Positions 1-13,500 of a stretch of DNA of 64,000 nucleotides are shown here, piece by piece; the first letter of the stretch is position 1; each line of letters opens with the position of its first letter. The notes under the pieces are model-generated. The model ran no database searches. It saw nothing but the letters and a program-made list of their open reading frames with translations, and was not told the origin of the DNA. The translations under genes were made by a program, and so were the position numbers. This stretch comes from Ricordea florida (Eukaryota > Cnidaria > Anthozoa > Corallimorpharia > Ricordeidae), in the NCBI GenBank assembly GCA_949710005.1, contig OX453279.1, positions 11,081,378-11,145,377 on the forward strand, in the 5' to 3' direction.

Positions 1-3000
1 TACCCCCTTAGATGACGGTCCTTCTGCCCATACAATCTCTTATCTGTTTTTTTTTGCAAAAATTCTATAAGGCTTAGCTTTCTTGCAACCATCTCTTGGT
101 ATTGTCTCTTGTCTTAAAAAATGACTACAATCACGAGATAAAATGCATTTTAAATTACATTTTAAATGCTACAAGATGGTAAAAATTGCATGTTCATCAC
201 TAATCTGTGTAATAAAGACTTATCAGATAAACTTTGGTACTGTCTGAGCAGTATGCTATAGAATTAGCTGCCTTAAGCAAATATCTTGACAGCCAAAATA
301 CAATACGATTGCGAATTACTATCAATTTGATTTCTTACCAAGATGTTGCCCTTTCGTAATTACTAAGAATCTGCAAAGTTTTAGAATTGCAAAGATTCAA
401 TAGGCCAACGTATGATAAGATATCTTTTATTTTAGGGCATATAGGCAATTGGTCGAGGTGCGCATGCGTAGTAACTAAAAGTAGTTTCCTTAAATCACAT
501 GGAAATCTAATCGTTGCAATTAAAATTTTATTCGTCATCCAAAGCTGAGTCTATATCCTACTATAACATATAGATAAAACATCCAAAATGATTCCATAAC
601 TTACCCTCCTAGATGACGGTCTTTCTGCCCATACAATCTCTTATATGGTTTTTTGACAAAAAATCTATAAGGCTGAGCTTCCTTGCAACCATCTCTTGGT
701 ATTTGTTTCTTGTCTTCAAAAATGACTATAATCACGACATAAAATGCATTTTAAATTACATATTAAATGCTACAAGATGGTAAAAATTGCATGTTCATCA
801 CTAACCTGTGTAATTAAGACTTATCAGAAGAACTTTGGTACTGTCTGAGCAGTATGCTATAGAGTTAGCTGCCTTAAGCAAATATCTCAACAGCCAAAAT
901 ACAATACGATATCGAATTACTATCAATTTGATTTCTTACCTAGATGTTGCCCTTTCGTAATTAGTAAAAATCTGCAAAGTTTTAGAATTGCAAAGATTCG
1001 GTAGGCCGACGTATGATAGAATATCTTTAATTTTAAGGCATATAGGCAATTGGTCGAAGTGCGCATGCGTAGTAACTAAAAGTAGTTTCCTTAAATCACA
1101 TGGAAATCTAATTGCTGCAGTTAAAATTTTATTCGTCATTCAAAGCTGAGTCTATATCCTACTATAACATATAGATAAAACATTCAAAATGATGCGATAA
1201 CTTACCCCCTTAGATGACGGTCCTTCTGCCCATACAATCTCTTATCTGTTTTTTTTTGCAAAAATTCTATAAGGCTTAGCTTTCTTGCAACCATCTCTTG
1301 GTATTGTCTCTTGTCTTAAAAAATGACTACAATCACGAGATAAAATGCATTTTAAATTACATTTTAAATGCTACAAGATGGTAAAAATTGCATGTTCATC
1401 ACTAATCTGTGTAATAAAGACTTATCAGATAAACTTTGGTACTGTCTGAGCAGTATGCTATAGAATTAGCTGCCTTAAGCAAATATCTTGACAGCCAAAA
1501 TACAATACGATTGCGAATTACTATCAATTTGATTTCTTACCAAGATGTTGCCCTTTCGTAATTACTAAGAATCTGCAAAGTTTTAGAATTGCAAAGATTC
1601 AATAGGCCAACGTATGATAAGATATCTTTTATTTTAGGGCATATAGGCAATTGGTCGAGGTGCGCATGCGTAGTAACTAAAAGTAGTTTCCTTAAATCAC
1701 ATGGAAATCTAATCGTTGCAATTAAAATTTTATTCGTCATCCAAAGCTGAGTCTATATCCTACTATAACATATAGATAAAACATCCAAAATGATTCCATA
1801 ACTTACCCTCCTAGATGACGGTCTTTCTGCCCATACAATCTCTTATATGGTTTTTTGACAAAAAATCTATAAGGCTGAGCTTCCTTGCAACCATCTCTTG
1901 GTATTTGTTTCTTGTCTTCAAAAATGACTATAATCACGACATAAAATGCATTTTAAATTACATATTAAATGCTACAAGATGGTAAAAATTGCATGTTCAT
2001 CACTAACCTGTGTAATTAAGACTTATCAGAAGAACTTTGGTACTGTCTGAGCAGTATGCTATAGAGTTAGCTGCCTTAAGCAAATATCTCAACAGCCAAA
2101 ATACAATACGATATCGAATTACTATCAATTTGATTTCTTACCTAGATGTTGCCCTTTCGTAATTAGTAAAAATCTGCAAAGTTTTAGAATTGCAAAGATT
2201 CGGTAGGCCGACGTATGATAGAATATCTTTAATTTTAAGGCATATAGGCAATTGGTCGAAGTGCGCATGCGTAGTAACTAAAAGTAGTTTCCTTAAATCA
2301 CATGGAAATCTAATTGCTGCAGTTAAAATTTTATTCGTCATTCAAAGCTGAGTCTATATCCTACTATAACATATAGATAAAACATTCAAAATGATGCGAT
2401 AACTTACCCCCTTAGATGACGGTCCTTCTGCCCATACAATCTCTTATCTGTTTTTTTTTGCAAAAATTCTATAAGGCTTAGCTTTCTTGCAACCATCTCT
2501 TGGTATTGTCTCTTGTCTTAAAAAATGACTACAATCACGAGATAAAATGCATTTTAAATTACATTTTAAATGCTACAAGATGGTAAAAATTGCATGTTCA
2601 TCACTAATCTGTGTAATAAAGACTTATCAGATAAACTTTGGTACTGTCTGAGCAGTATGCTATAGAATTAGCTGCCTTAAGCAAATATCTTGACAGCCAA
2701 AATACAATACGATTGCGAATTACTATCAATTTGATTTCTTACCAAGATGTTGCCCTTTCGTAATTACTAAGAATCTGCAAAGTTTTAGAATTGCAAAGAT
2801 TCAATAGGCCAACGTATGATAAGATATCTTTTATTTTAGGGCATATAGGCAATTGGTCGAGGTGCGCATGCGTAGTAACTAAAAGTAGTTTCCTTAAATC
2901 ACATGGAAATCTAATCGTTGCAATTAAAATTTTATTCGTCATCCAAAGCTGAGTCTATATCCTACTATAACATATAGATAAAACATCCAAAATGATTCCA

Positions 3001-6000
3001 TAACTTACCCTCCTAGATGACGGTCTTTCTGCCCATACAATCTCTTATATGGTTTTTTGACAAAAAATCTATAAGGCTGAGCTTCCTTGCAACCATCTCT
3101 TGGTATTTGTTTCTTGTCTTCAAAAATGACTATAATCACGACATAAAATGCATTTTAAATTACATATTAAATGCTACAAGATGGTAAAAATTGCATGTTC
3201 ATCACTAACCTGTGTAATTAAGACTTATCAGAAGAACTTTGGTACTGTCTGAGCAGTATGCTATAGAGTTAGCTGCCTTAAGCAAATATCTCAACAGCCA
3301 AAATACAATACGATATCGAATTACTATCAATTTGATTTCTTACCTAGATGTTGCCCTTTCGTAATTAGTAAAAATCTGCAAAGTTTTAGAATTGCAAAGA
3401 TTCGGTAGGCCGACGTATGATAGAATATCTTTAATTTTAAGGCATATAGGCAATTGGTCGAAGTGCGCATGCGTAGTAACTAAAAGTAGTTTCCTTAAAT
3501 CACATGGAAATCTAATTGCTGCAGTTAAAATTTTATTCGTCATTCAAAGCTGAGTCTATATCCTACTATAACATATAGATAAAACATTCAAAATGATGCG
3601 ATAACTTACCCCCTTAGATGACGGTCCTTCTGCCCATACAATCTCTTATCTGTTTTTTTTTGCAAAAATTCTATAAGGCTTAGCTTTCTTGCAACCATCT
3701 CTTGGTATTGTCTCTTGTCTTAAAAAATGACTACAATCACGAGATAAAATGCATTTTAAATTACATTTTAAATGCTACAAGATGGTAAAAATTGCATGTT
3801 CATCACTAATCTGTGTAATAAAGACTTATCAGATAAACTTTGGTACTGTCTGAGCAGTATGCTATAGAATTAGCTGCCTTAAGCAAATATCTTGACAGCC
3901 AAAATACAATACGATTGCGAATTACTATCAATTTGATTTCTTACCAAGATGTTGCCCTTTCGTAATTACTAAGAATCTGCAAAGTTTTAGAATTGCAAAG
4001 ATTCAATAGGCCAACGTATGATAAGATATCTTTTATTTTAGGGCATATAGGCAATTGGTCGAGGTGCGCATGCGTTGTAACTAAAAGTAGTTTCCTTAAA
4101 TCACATGGAAATCTAATCGTTGCAATTAAAATTTTATTCGTCATCCAAAGCTGAGTCTATATCCTACTATAACATATAGATAAAACATCCAAAATGATTC
4201 CATAACTTACCCTCCTAGATGACGGTCTTTCTGCCCATACAATCTCTTATATGGTTTTTTGACAAAAAATCTATAAGGCTGAGCTTCCTTGCAACCATCT
4301 CTTGGTATTTGTTTCTTGTCTTCAGACATGACTATAATCACGACATAAAATGCATTTTAAATTACATATTAAATGCTACAAGATGGTAAAAATTGCATGT
4401 TCATCACTAATCTGTGTAATTAAGACTTATCAGAAGAACTTTGGTACTGTCTGAGCAGTATGCTATAGAGTTAGCTGCCTTAAGCAAATATCTCAACAGC
4501 CAAAATACAATACGATATCGAATTACTATCAATTTGATTTCTTACCTAGATGTTGCCCTTTCGTAATTAGTAAAAATCTGCAAAGTTTTAGAATTGCAAA
4601 GATTCGGTAGGCCGACGTATGATAGAATATCTTTAATTTTAAGGCATATAGGCAATTGGTCGAAGTGCGCATGCGTAGTAACTAAAAGTAGTTTCCTTAA
4701 ATCACATGGAAATCTAATTGCTGCAGTTAAAATTTTATTCGTCATTTAAAGCTGAGTCTATATCCTACTATAACATATAGATAAAACATTCAAAATGATG
4801 CGATAACTTACCCCCTTAGATGACGGTCCTTCTGCCCATACAATCTCTTATCTGTTTTTTTTTGCAAAAATTCTATAAGGCTTAGCTTTCTTGCAACCAT
4901 CTCTTGGTATTGTCTCTTGTCTTAAAAAATGACTACAATCACGAGATAAAATGCATTTTAAATTACATTTTAAATGCTACAAGATGGTAAAAATTGCATG
5001 TTCATCACTAATCTGTGTAATAAAGACTTATCAGATAAACTTTGGTACTGTCTGAGCAGTATGCTATAGAATTAGCTGCCTTAAGCAAATATCTTGACAG
5101 CCAAAATACAATACGATTGCGAATTACTATCAATTTGATTTCTTACCAAGATGTTGCCCTTTCGTAATTACTAAGAATCTGCAAAGTTTTAGAATTGCAA
5201 AGATTCAATAGGCCAACGTATGATAAGATATCTTTTATTTTAGGGCATATAGGCAATTGGTCGAGGTGCGCATGCGTAGTAACTAAAAGTAGTTTCCTTA
5301 AATCACATGGAAATCTAATCGTTGCAATTAAGATTTTATTCGTCATCCAAAGCTGAGTCTATATCCTACTATAACATATAGATAAAACATCCAAAATGAT
5401 TCCATAACTTACCCTCCTAGATGACGGTCTTTCTGCCCATACAATCTCTTATATGGTTTTTTGACAAAAAATCTATAAGGCTGAGCTTCCTTGCAACCAT
5501 CTCTTGGTATTTGTTTCTTGTCTTCAAAAATGACTATAATCACGACATAAAATGCATTTTAAATTACATATTAAATGCTACAAGATGGTAAAAATTGCAT
5601 GTTCATCACTAACCTGTGTAATTAAGACTTATCAGAAGAACTTTGGTACTGTCTGAGCAGTATGCTATAGAGTTAGCTGCCTTAAGCAAATATCTCAACA
5701 GCCAAAATACAATACGATATCGAATTACTATCAATTTGATTTCTTACCTAGATGTTGCCCTTTCGTAATTAGTAAAAATCTGCAAAGTTTTAGAATTGCA
5801 AAGATTCGGTAGGCCGACGTATGATAGAATATCTTTAATTTTAAGGCATATAGGCAATTGGTCGAAGTGCGCATGCGTAGTAACTAAAAGTAGTTTCCTT
5901 AAATCACATGGAAATCTAATTGCTGCAGTTAAAATTTTATTCGTCATTCAAAGCTGAGTCTATATCCTACTATAACATATAGATAAAACATTCAAAATGA

Positions 6001-7530
6001 TGCGATAACTTACCCCCTTAGATGACGGTCCTTCTGCCCATACAATCTCTTATCTGTTTTTTTTTGCAAAAATTCTATAAGGCTTAGCTTTCTTGCAACC
6101 ATCTCTTGGTATTGTCTCTTGTCTTAAAAAATGACTACAATCACGAGATAAAATGCATTTTAAATTACATTTTAAATGCTACAAGATGGTAAAAATTGCA
6201 TGTTCATCACTAATCTGTGTAATAAAGACTTATCAGATAAACTTTGGTACTGTCTGAGCAGTATGCTATAGAATTAGCTGCCTTAAGCAAATATCTTGAC
6301 AGCCAAAATACAATACGATTGCGAATTACTATCAATTTGATTTCTTACCAAGATGTTGCCCTTTCGTAATTACTAAGAATCTGCAAAGTTTTAGAATTGC
6401 AAAGATTCAATAGGCCAACGTATGATAAGATATCTTTTATTTTAGGGCATATAGGCAATTGGTCGAGGTGCGCATGCGTTGTAACTAAAAGTAGTTTCCT
6501 TAAATCACATGGAAATCTAATCGTTGCAATTAAAATTTTATTCGTCATCCAAAGCTGAGTCTATATCCTACTATAACATATAGATAAAACATCCAAAATG
6601 ATTCCATAACTTACCCTCCTAGATGACGGTCTTTCTGCCCATACAATCTCTTATATGGTTTTTTGACAAAAAATCTATAAGGCTGAGCTTCCTTGCAACC
6701 ATCTCTTGGTATTTGTTTCTTGTCTTCAGACATGACTATAATCACGACATAAAATGCATTTTAAATTACATATTAAATGCTACAAGATGGTAAAAATTGC
6801 ATGTTCATCACTAATCTGTGTAATTAAGACTTATCAGAAGAACTTTGGTACTGTCTGAGCAGTATGCTATAGAGTTAGCTGCCTTAAGCAAATATCTCAA
6901 CAGCCAAAATACAATACGATATCGAATTACTATCAATTTGATTTCTTACCTAGATGTTGCCCTTTCGTAATTAGTAAAAATCTGCAAAGTTTTAGAATTG
7001 CAAAGATTCGGTAGGCCGACGTATGATAGAATATCTTTAATTTTAAGGCATATAGGCAATTGGTCGAAGTGCGCATGCGTAGTAACTAAAAGTAGTTTCC
7101 TTAAATCACATGGAAATCTAATTGCTGCAGTTAAAATTTTATTCGTCATTTAAAGCTGAGTCTATATCCTACTATAACATATAGATAAAACATTCAAAAT
7201 GATGCGATAACTTACCCCCTTAGATGACGGTCCTTCTGCCCATACAATCTCTTATCTGTTTTTTTTTGCAAAAATTCTATAAGGCTTAGCTTTCTTGCAA
7301 CCATCTCTTGGTATTGTCTCTTGTCTTAAAAAATGACTACAATCACGAGATAAAATGCATTTTAAATTACATTTTAAATGCTACAAGATGGTAAAAATTG
7401 CATGTTCATCACTAATCTGTGTAATAAAGACTTATCAGATAAACTTTGGTACTGTCTGAGCAGTATGCTATAGAATTAGCTGCCTTAAGCAAATATCTTG
7501 ACAGCCAAAATACAATACGATTGCGAATTA
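1..7530. repeat. Higher-order block: 1202-bp A+B dimers
   Basis: Six successive A-B dimers with a 1202-bp period (two 601-bp monomers). Copies are nearly identical at the base level. Private variants recur 2404 bp apart: GCATGCGTTG replaces GCATGCGTAG near 4070 and 6475, TTCAGACATG appears near 4321 and 6724, and GTCATTTAAAG appears near 4741 and 7146. A dimer pair was therefore itself duplicated recently. The regular order ends where a class C monomer begins at about 7530. Confidence 0.9.
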
Positions 7531-10500
7531 CTATTAATTTGATTTGTTACTTAGATGTTGCCCTTTCCTAATTAGTAAGAATCTGCAAAGTTTCAGAATT
7601 GCAAAGATTCGGTAGGCCGACGTATGATAGAATATCTTTCATTTTAAGGCATATAGGCAATTGGTCGAAGTGCGCATGCGTAGTAACTAAAACTAGTTTC
7701 CTTAAATCACATGGAAATCTAATCGTTGCAATTAAAATTTTATTCGTCATCCAAAGCTGAGTCTATATCCTACTATAACACATAGATAAAACATCCAAAA
7801 ATATTCGATAACTTACCCTCCTAGATGATGGTCCTTCTGCCCATAAAATCTCTTATATGGTTTTTGACAAAAATCTATAAGGCTGAGCTTCCTTGCAACC
7901 ATCTCTTGGTATTTGTTTCTTGTCTTCAAAAATGACTATAATCACGACATAAAATGCATTTTAAATTACATATTAAATGCTACAAGATGGTAAAAATTGC
8001 ATGTTCATCACTAATCTGTGTAATTAAGACTTATCAGAAGAACTTTGCTACTGTCTGAGCAGTATGCTATAGAGTTAGCTGCCTTAAGCAAATATCTTAA
8101 AAGCCAAAATACAATACGATTGCGAATTACTATCAATTTGATTTCTTACCTAGATGTTGCCCTTTCGTAATTAGTAAAAATCTGCAAAGTTTTAGAATTG
8201 CAAAGATTCGGTAGGTCGACGTATGATAGAATATCTTTCATTTTAAGGCATATAGGCAATTGGTCGAAGTGCGCATGCGTAGTAACTAAAACTAGTTTCC
8301 TTAAATCACATGGAAATCTAATCGCTGCAGTTAAAGTTTAATTCGTCATCCAAAGCTGAGTCTATATCCTACTATAACATATAGATAAATCATTCAAAAT
8401 GATTCGATAACTTACCCTCTTAGATGACGGTCCTTCTGCCCATACAATCTCTTATCTGGTTTTTTGCAAAAAATCTATAAGGCTGAGCGTCCTTGCAACC
8501 ATCTCCTTGTATTGTATCTTGTCTTCAAAAACGACTACAATCACGACATAAAATGCATTTTAAATTACATATTAAATGCTACAAGATGGTAAAAATTGCA
8601 TGTTCATCACTAATCTGTGTAAGTAAGACTTATCAGATGAACTTTGGTACTGTCTGAGCAGTATGCTATAGAATTAGCTGCCTTAAGCAAATATCTTGAC
8701 AGCCAAAATACAATACGATTGCGAATTACTATCAATTTGATTTCTTACCAAGATGTTGCCCTTTCGTAATTACTAAGAATCTGCAAAGTTTTAGAATTGC
8801 AAAGATTCAATAGGCCGACGTATGATAAGATATCTTTTATCTTAGGGCATATAGGCAATTGGTCGAGGTGCGCATGCGTAGTAACTAAAAGTAGTTTCCT
8901 TAAATCACATGGAAATCTAATCGTTGCAATTAAAATTTTATTCGTCATCCAAAGCTGAGTCTATATCCTACTATAACATATAGATAAAACATCCAAAATG
9001 ATTCCATAACTTACCCTCCTAGATGACGGTCTTTCTGCCCATACAATCTCTTATATGGTTTTTTGACAAAAAATCTATAAGGCTGAGCTTCCTTGCAACC
9101 ATCTCTTGGTATTTGTTTCTTGTCTTCAAAAATGACTATAATCACGACATAAAATGCATTTTAAATTACATATTAAATACTACAAGATGGTAAAAATTGC
9201 ATGTTCATCACTAACCTGTGTAATTAAGACTTATCAGAAGAACTTTGGTACTGTCTGAGCAGTATGCTATAGAGTTAGCTGCCTTAAGCAAATATCTCAA
9301 CAGCCAAAATACAATACAATATCGAATTACTATCAATTTGATTTCTTACCTAGATGTTGCCCTTTCGTAATTAGTAAAAATCTGCAAAGTTTTAGAATTG
9401 CAAAGATTCGGTAGGCCGACGTATGATAGAATATCTTTAATCTTAAGGCATATAGGCAATTGGTCGAAGTGCGCATGCGTAGTAACTAAAAGTAGGTTCC
9501 TTAAATCACATGGAAATCTAATTGCTGCAGTTAAAATTTTATTCGTCATTCAAAGCTGAGTCTATATCCTACTATAACATATAGATAAAACATTCAAAAT
9601 GATGCGATAACTTACCCCCTTAGATGACGGTCCTTCTGCCCATACAATCTCTTATCTGTTTTTTTTTGCAAAAATTCTATAAGGCTTAGCTTTCTTGCAA
9701 CCATCTCTTGGTATTGTCTCTTGTCTTAAAAAATGACTACAATCACGAGATAAAATGCATTTTAAATTACATTTTAAATGCTACAAGATGGTAAAAATTG
9801 CATGTTCATCACTAATCTGTGTAATAAAGACTTATCAGATAAACTTTGGTACTGTCTGAGCAGTATGCTATAGAATTAGCTGCCTTAAGCAAATATCTTG
9901 ACAGCCAAAATACAATACGATTGCGAATTACTATTAATTTGATTTGTTACCTAGATGTTGCCCTTTCGTAATTAGTAAAAATCTGCAAAGTTTCAGAATA
10001 TCAAAGATTCGGTAGGCCGACGTATGATAGAATATCTTTCATTTTAAGGCATATAGGCAATTGGTCGAAGTGCGCATGCGTAGTAACTAAAACTAGTTTC
10101 CTTAAATCACATGGAAATCTAATCGTTGCAATTAAAATTTTATTCGTCATCCAAAGCTGAGTCTATATCCTACTATAACACATAGATAAAACATCCAAAA
10201 ATATTCGATAACTTACCCTCCTAGATGATGGTCCTTCTGCCCATAAAATCTCTTATATGGTTTTTGACAAAAATCTATAAGGCTGAGCTTCCTTGCAACC
10301 ATCTCTTGGTATTTGTTTCTTGTCTTCAAAAATGACTATAATCACGACATAAAATGCATTTTAAATTACATATTAAATGCTACAAGATGGTAAAAATTGC
10401 ATGTTCATCACTAATCTGTGTAATTAAGACTTATCAGAAGAACTTTGCTACTGTCTGAGCAGTATGCTATAGAGTTAGGTGCCTTAAGCAAATATCTTAA

Positions 10501-13500
10501 AAGCCAAAATACAATACGATTGCGAATTACTATCAATTTGATTTCTTACCTAGATGTTGCCCTTTCGTAATTAGTAAAAATCTGCAAAGTTTTAGAATTG
10601 CAAAGATTCGGTAGGTCGACGTATGATAGAATATCTTTCATTTTAAGGCATATAGGCAATTGGTCGAAGTGCGCATGCGTAGTAACTAAAACTAGTTTCC
10701 TTAAATCACATGGAAATCTAATCGCTGCGGTTAAAGTTTAATTCGTCATCCAAAGCTGAGTCTATATCCTACTATAACATATAGATAAATCATTCAAAAT
10801 GATTCGATAACTTACCCTCTTAGATGACGGTCCTTCTGCCCATACAATCTCTTATCTGGTTTTTTGCAAAAAATCTATAAGGCTGAGCGTCCTTGCAACC
10901 ATCTCCTTGTATTGTATCTTGTCTTCAAAAACGACTACAATCACGACATAAAATGCATTTTAAATTACATATTAAATGCTACAAGATGGTAAGAATTGCA
11001 TGTTCATCACTAATCTGTGTAAGTAAGACTTATCAGATGAACTTTGGTACTGTCTGAGCAGTATGCTATAGAATTAGCTGCCTTAAGCAAATATCTTGAC
11101 AGCCAAAATACAATACGATTGCGAATTACTATCAATTTGATTTCTTACCAAGATGTTGCCCTTTCGTAATTACTAAGAATCTGCAAAGTTTTAGAATTGC
11201 AAAGATTCAATAGGCCAACGTATGATAAGATATCTTTTATTTTAGGGCATATAGGCAATTGGTCGAGGTGCGCATGCGTAGTAACTAAAAGTAGTTTCCT
11301 TAAATCACATGGAAATCTAATCGTTGCAATTAAAATTTTATTCGTCATCCAAAGCTGAGTCTATATCCTACTATAACATATAGATAAAACATCCAAAATG
11401 ATTCCATAACTTACCCTCCTAGATGACGGTCTTTCTGCCCATACAATCTCTTATATGGTTTTTTGACAAAAAATCTATAAGGCTGAGCTTCCTTGCAACC
11501 ATCTCTTGGTATTTGTTTCTTGTCTTCAAAAATGACTATAATCACGAGATAAAATGCATTTTAAATTACATTTTAAATGCTACAAGATGGTAAAAATTGC
11601 ATGTTCATCACTAATCTGTGTAATAAAGACTTATCAGATAAACTTTGGTACTGTCTGAGCAGTATGCTATAGAATTAGCTGCCTTAAGCAAATATCTTGA
11701 CAGCCAAAATACAATACGATTGCGAATTACTATTAATTTGATTTGTTACCTAGATGTTGCCCTTTCGTAATTAGTAAAAATCTGCAAAGTTTCAGAATTG
11801 CAAAGATTCGGTAGGCCGACGTATGATAGAATATCTTTCATTTTAAGGCATATAGGCAATTGGTCGAAGTGCGCATGCGTAGTAACTAAAACTAGTTTCC
11901 TTAAGTCACATGGAAATCTAATCGTTGCAATTAAAATTTTATTCGTCATCCAAAGCTGAGTCTATATCCTACTATAACACATAGATAAAACATCCAAAAA
12001 TATTCGATAACTTACCCTCCTAGATGATGGTCCTTCTGCCCATAAAATCTCTTATATGGTTTTTGACAAAAATCTATAAGGCTGAGCTTCCTTGCAACCA
12101 TCTCTTGGTATTTGTTTCTTGTCTTCAAAAATGACTATAATCACGACATAAAATGCATTTTAAATTACATATTAAATGCTACAAGATGGTAAAAATTGCA
12201 TGTTCATCACTAATCTGTGTAATTAAGACTTATCAGAAGAACTTTGCTACTGTCTGAGCAGTATGCTATAGAGTTAGCTGCCTTAAGCAAATATCTTAAA
12301 AGCCAAAATACAATACGATTGCGAATTACTATCAATTTGATTTCTTACCTAGATGTTGCCCTTTCGTAATTAGTAAAAATCTGCAAAGTTTTAGAATTGC
12401 AAACATTCGGTAGGTCGACGTATGATAGAATATCTTTCATTTTAAGGCATATAGGCAATTGGTCGAAGTGCGCATGCGTAGTAACTAAAACTAGTTTCCT
12501 TAAATCACATGGAAATCTAATCGCTGCAGTTAAAGTTTAATTCGTCATCCAAAGCTGAGTCTATATCCTACTATAACATATAGATAAATCATTCAAAATG
12601 ATTCGATAACTTACCCTCTTAGATGACGGTCCTTCTGCCCATACAATCTCTTATCTGGTTTTTTGCAAAAAATCTATAAGGCTGAGCGTCCTTGCAACCA
12701 TCTCCTTGTATTGTATCTTGTCTTCAAAAACGACTACAATCACGACATAAAATGCATTTTAAATTACATATTAAATGCTACAAGATGGTAAAAATTGCAT
12801 GTTCATCACTAATCTGTGTAATAAAGACTTATCAGATGAACTTTGGTACTGTCTGAGCAGTATGCTATAGAATTAGCTGCCTTAAGCAAATATCTTGACA
12901 GCCAAAATACAATACGATTGCGAATTACTATCAATTTGATTTCTTACCAAGATGTTGCCCTTTCGTAATTACTAAGAATCTGCAAAGTTTTAGAATTGCA
13001 AAGATTCAATAGGCCAACGTATGATAAGATATCTTTTATTTTAGGGCATATAGGCAATTGGTCGAGGTGCGCATGCGTAGTAACTAAAAGTAGTTTCCTT
13101 AAATCACATGGAAATCTAATCGTTGCAATTAAAATTTTATTCGTCATCCAAAGCTGAGTCTATATCCTACTATAACATATAGATAAAACATCCAAAATGA
13201 TTCCATAACTTACCCTCCTAGATGACGGTCTTTCTGCCCATACAATCTCTTATATGGTTTTTTGACAAAAAATCTATAAGGCTGAGCTTCCTTGCAACCA
13301 TCTCTTGGTATTTGTTTCTTGTCTTCAAAAATGACTATAATCACGACATAAAATGCATTTTAAATTACATATTAAATGCTACAAGATGGTAAAAATTGCA
13401 TGTTCATCACTAACCTGTGTAATTAAGACTTATCAGAAGAACTTTGGTACTGTCTGAGCAGTATGCTATAGAGTTAGCTGCCTTAAGAAAATATCTTGAC

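Noticed and set aside
335-538. 67-codon minus-strand ORF repeated in most A and B satellite monomers (first copy here)
   Set aside because: It is broken by stops in most C and D monomers, class differences are largely amino-acid changing, it has no recognisable domain, and its preservation is explained by homogenisation of the array.
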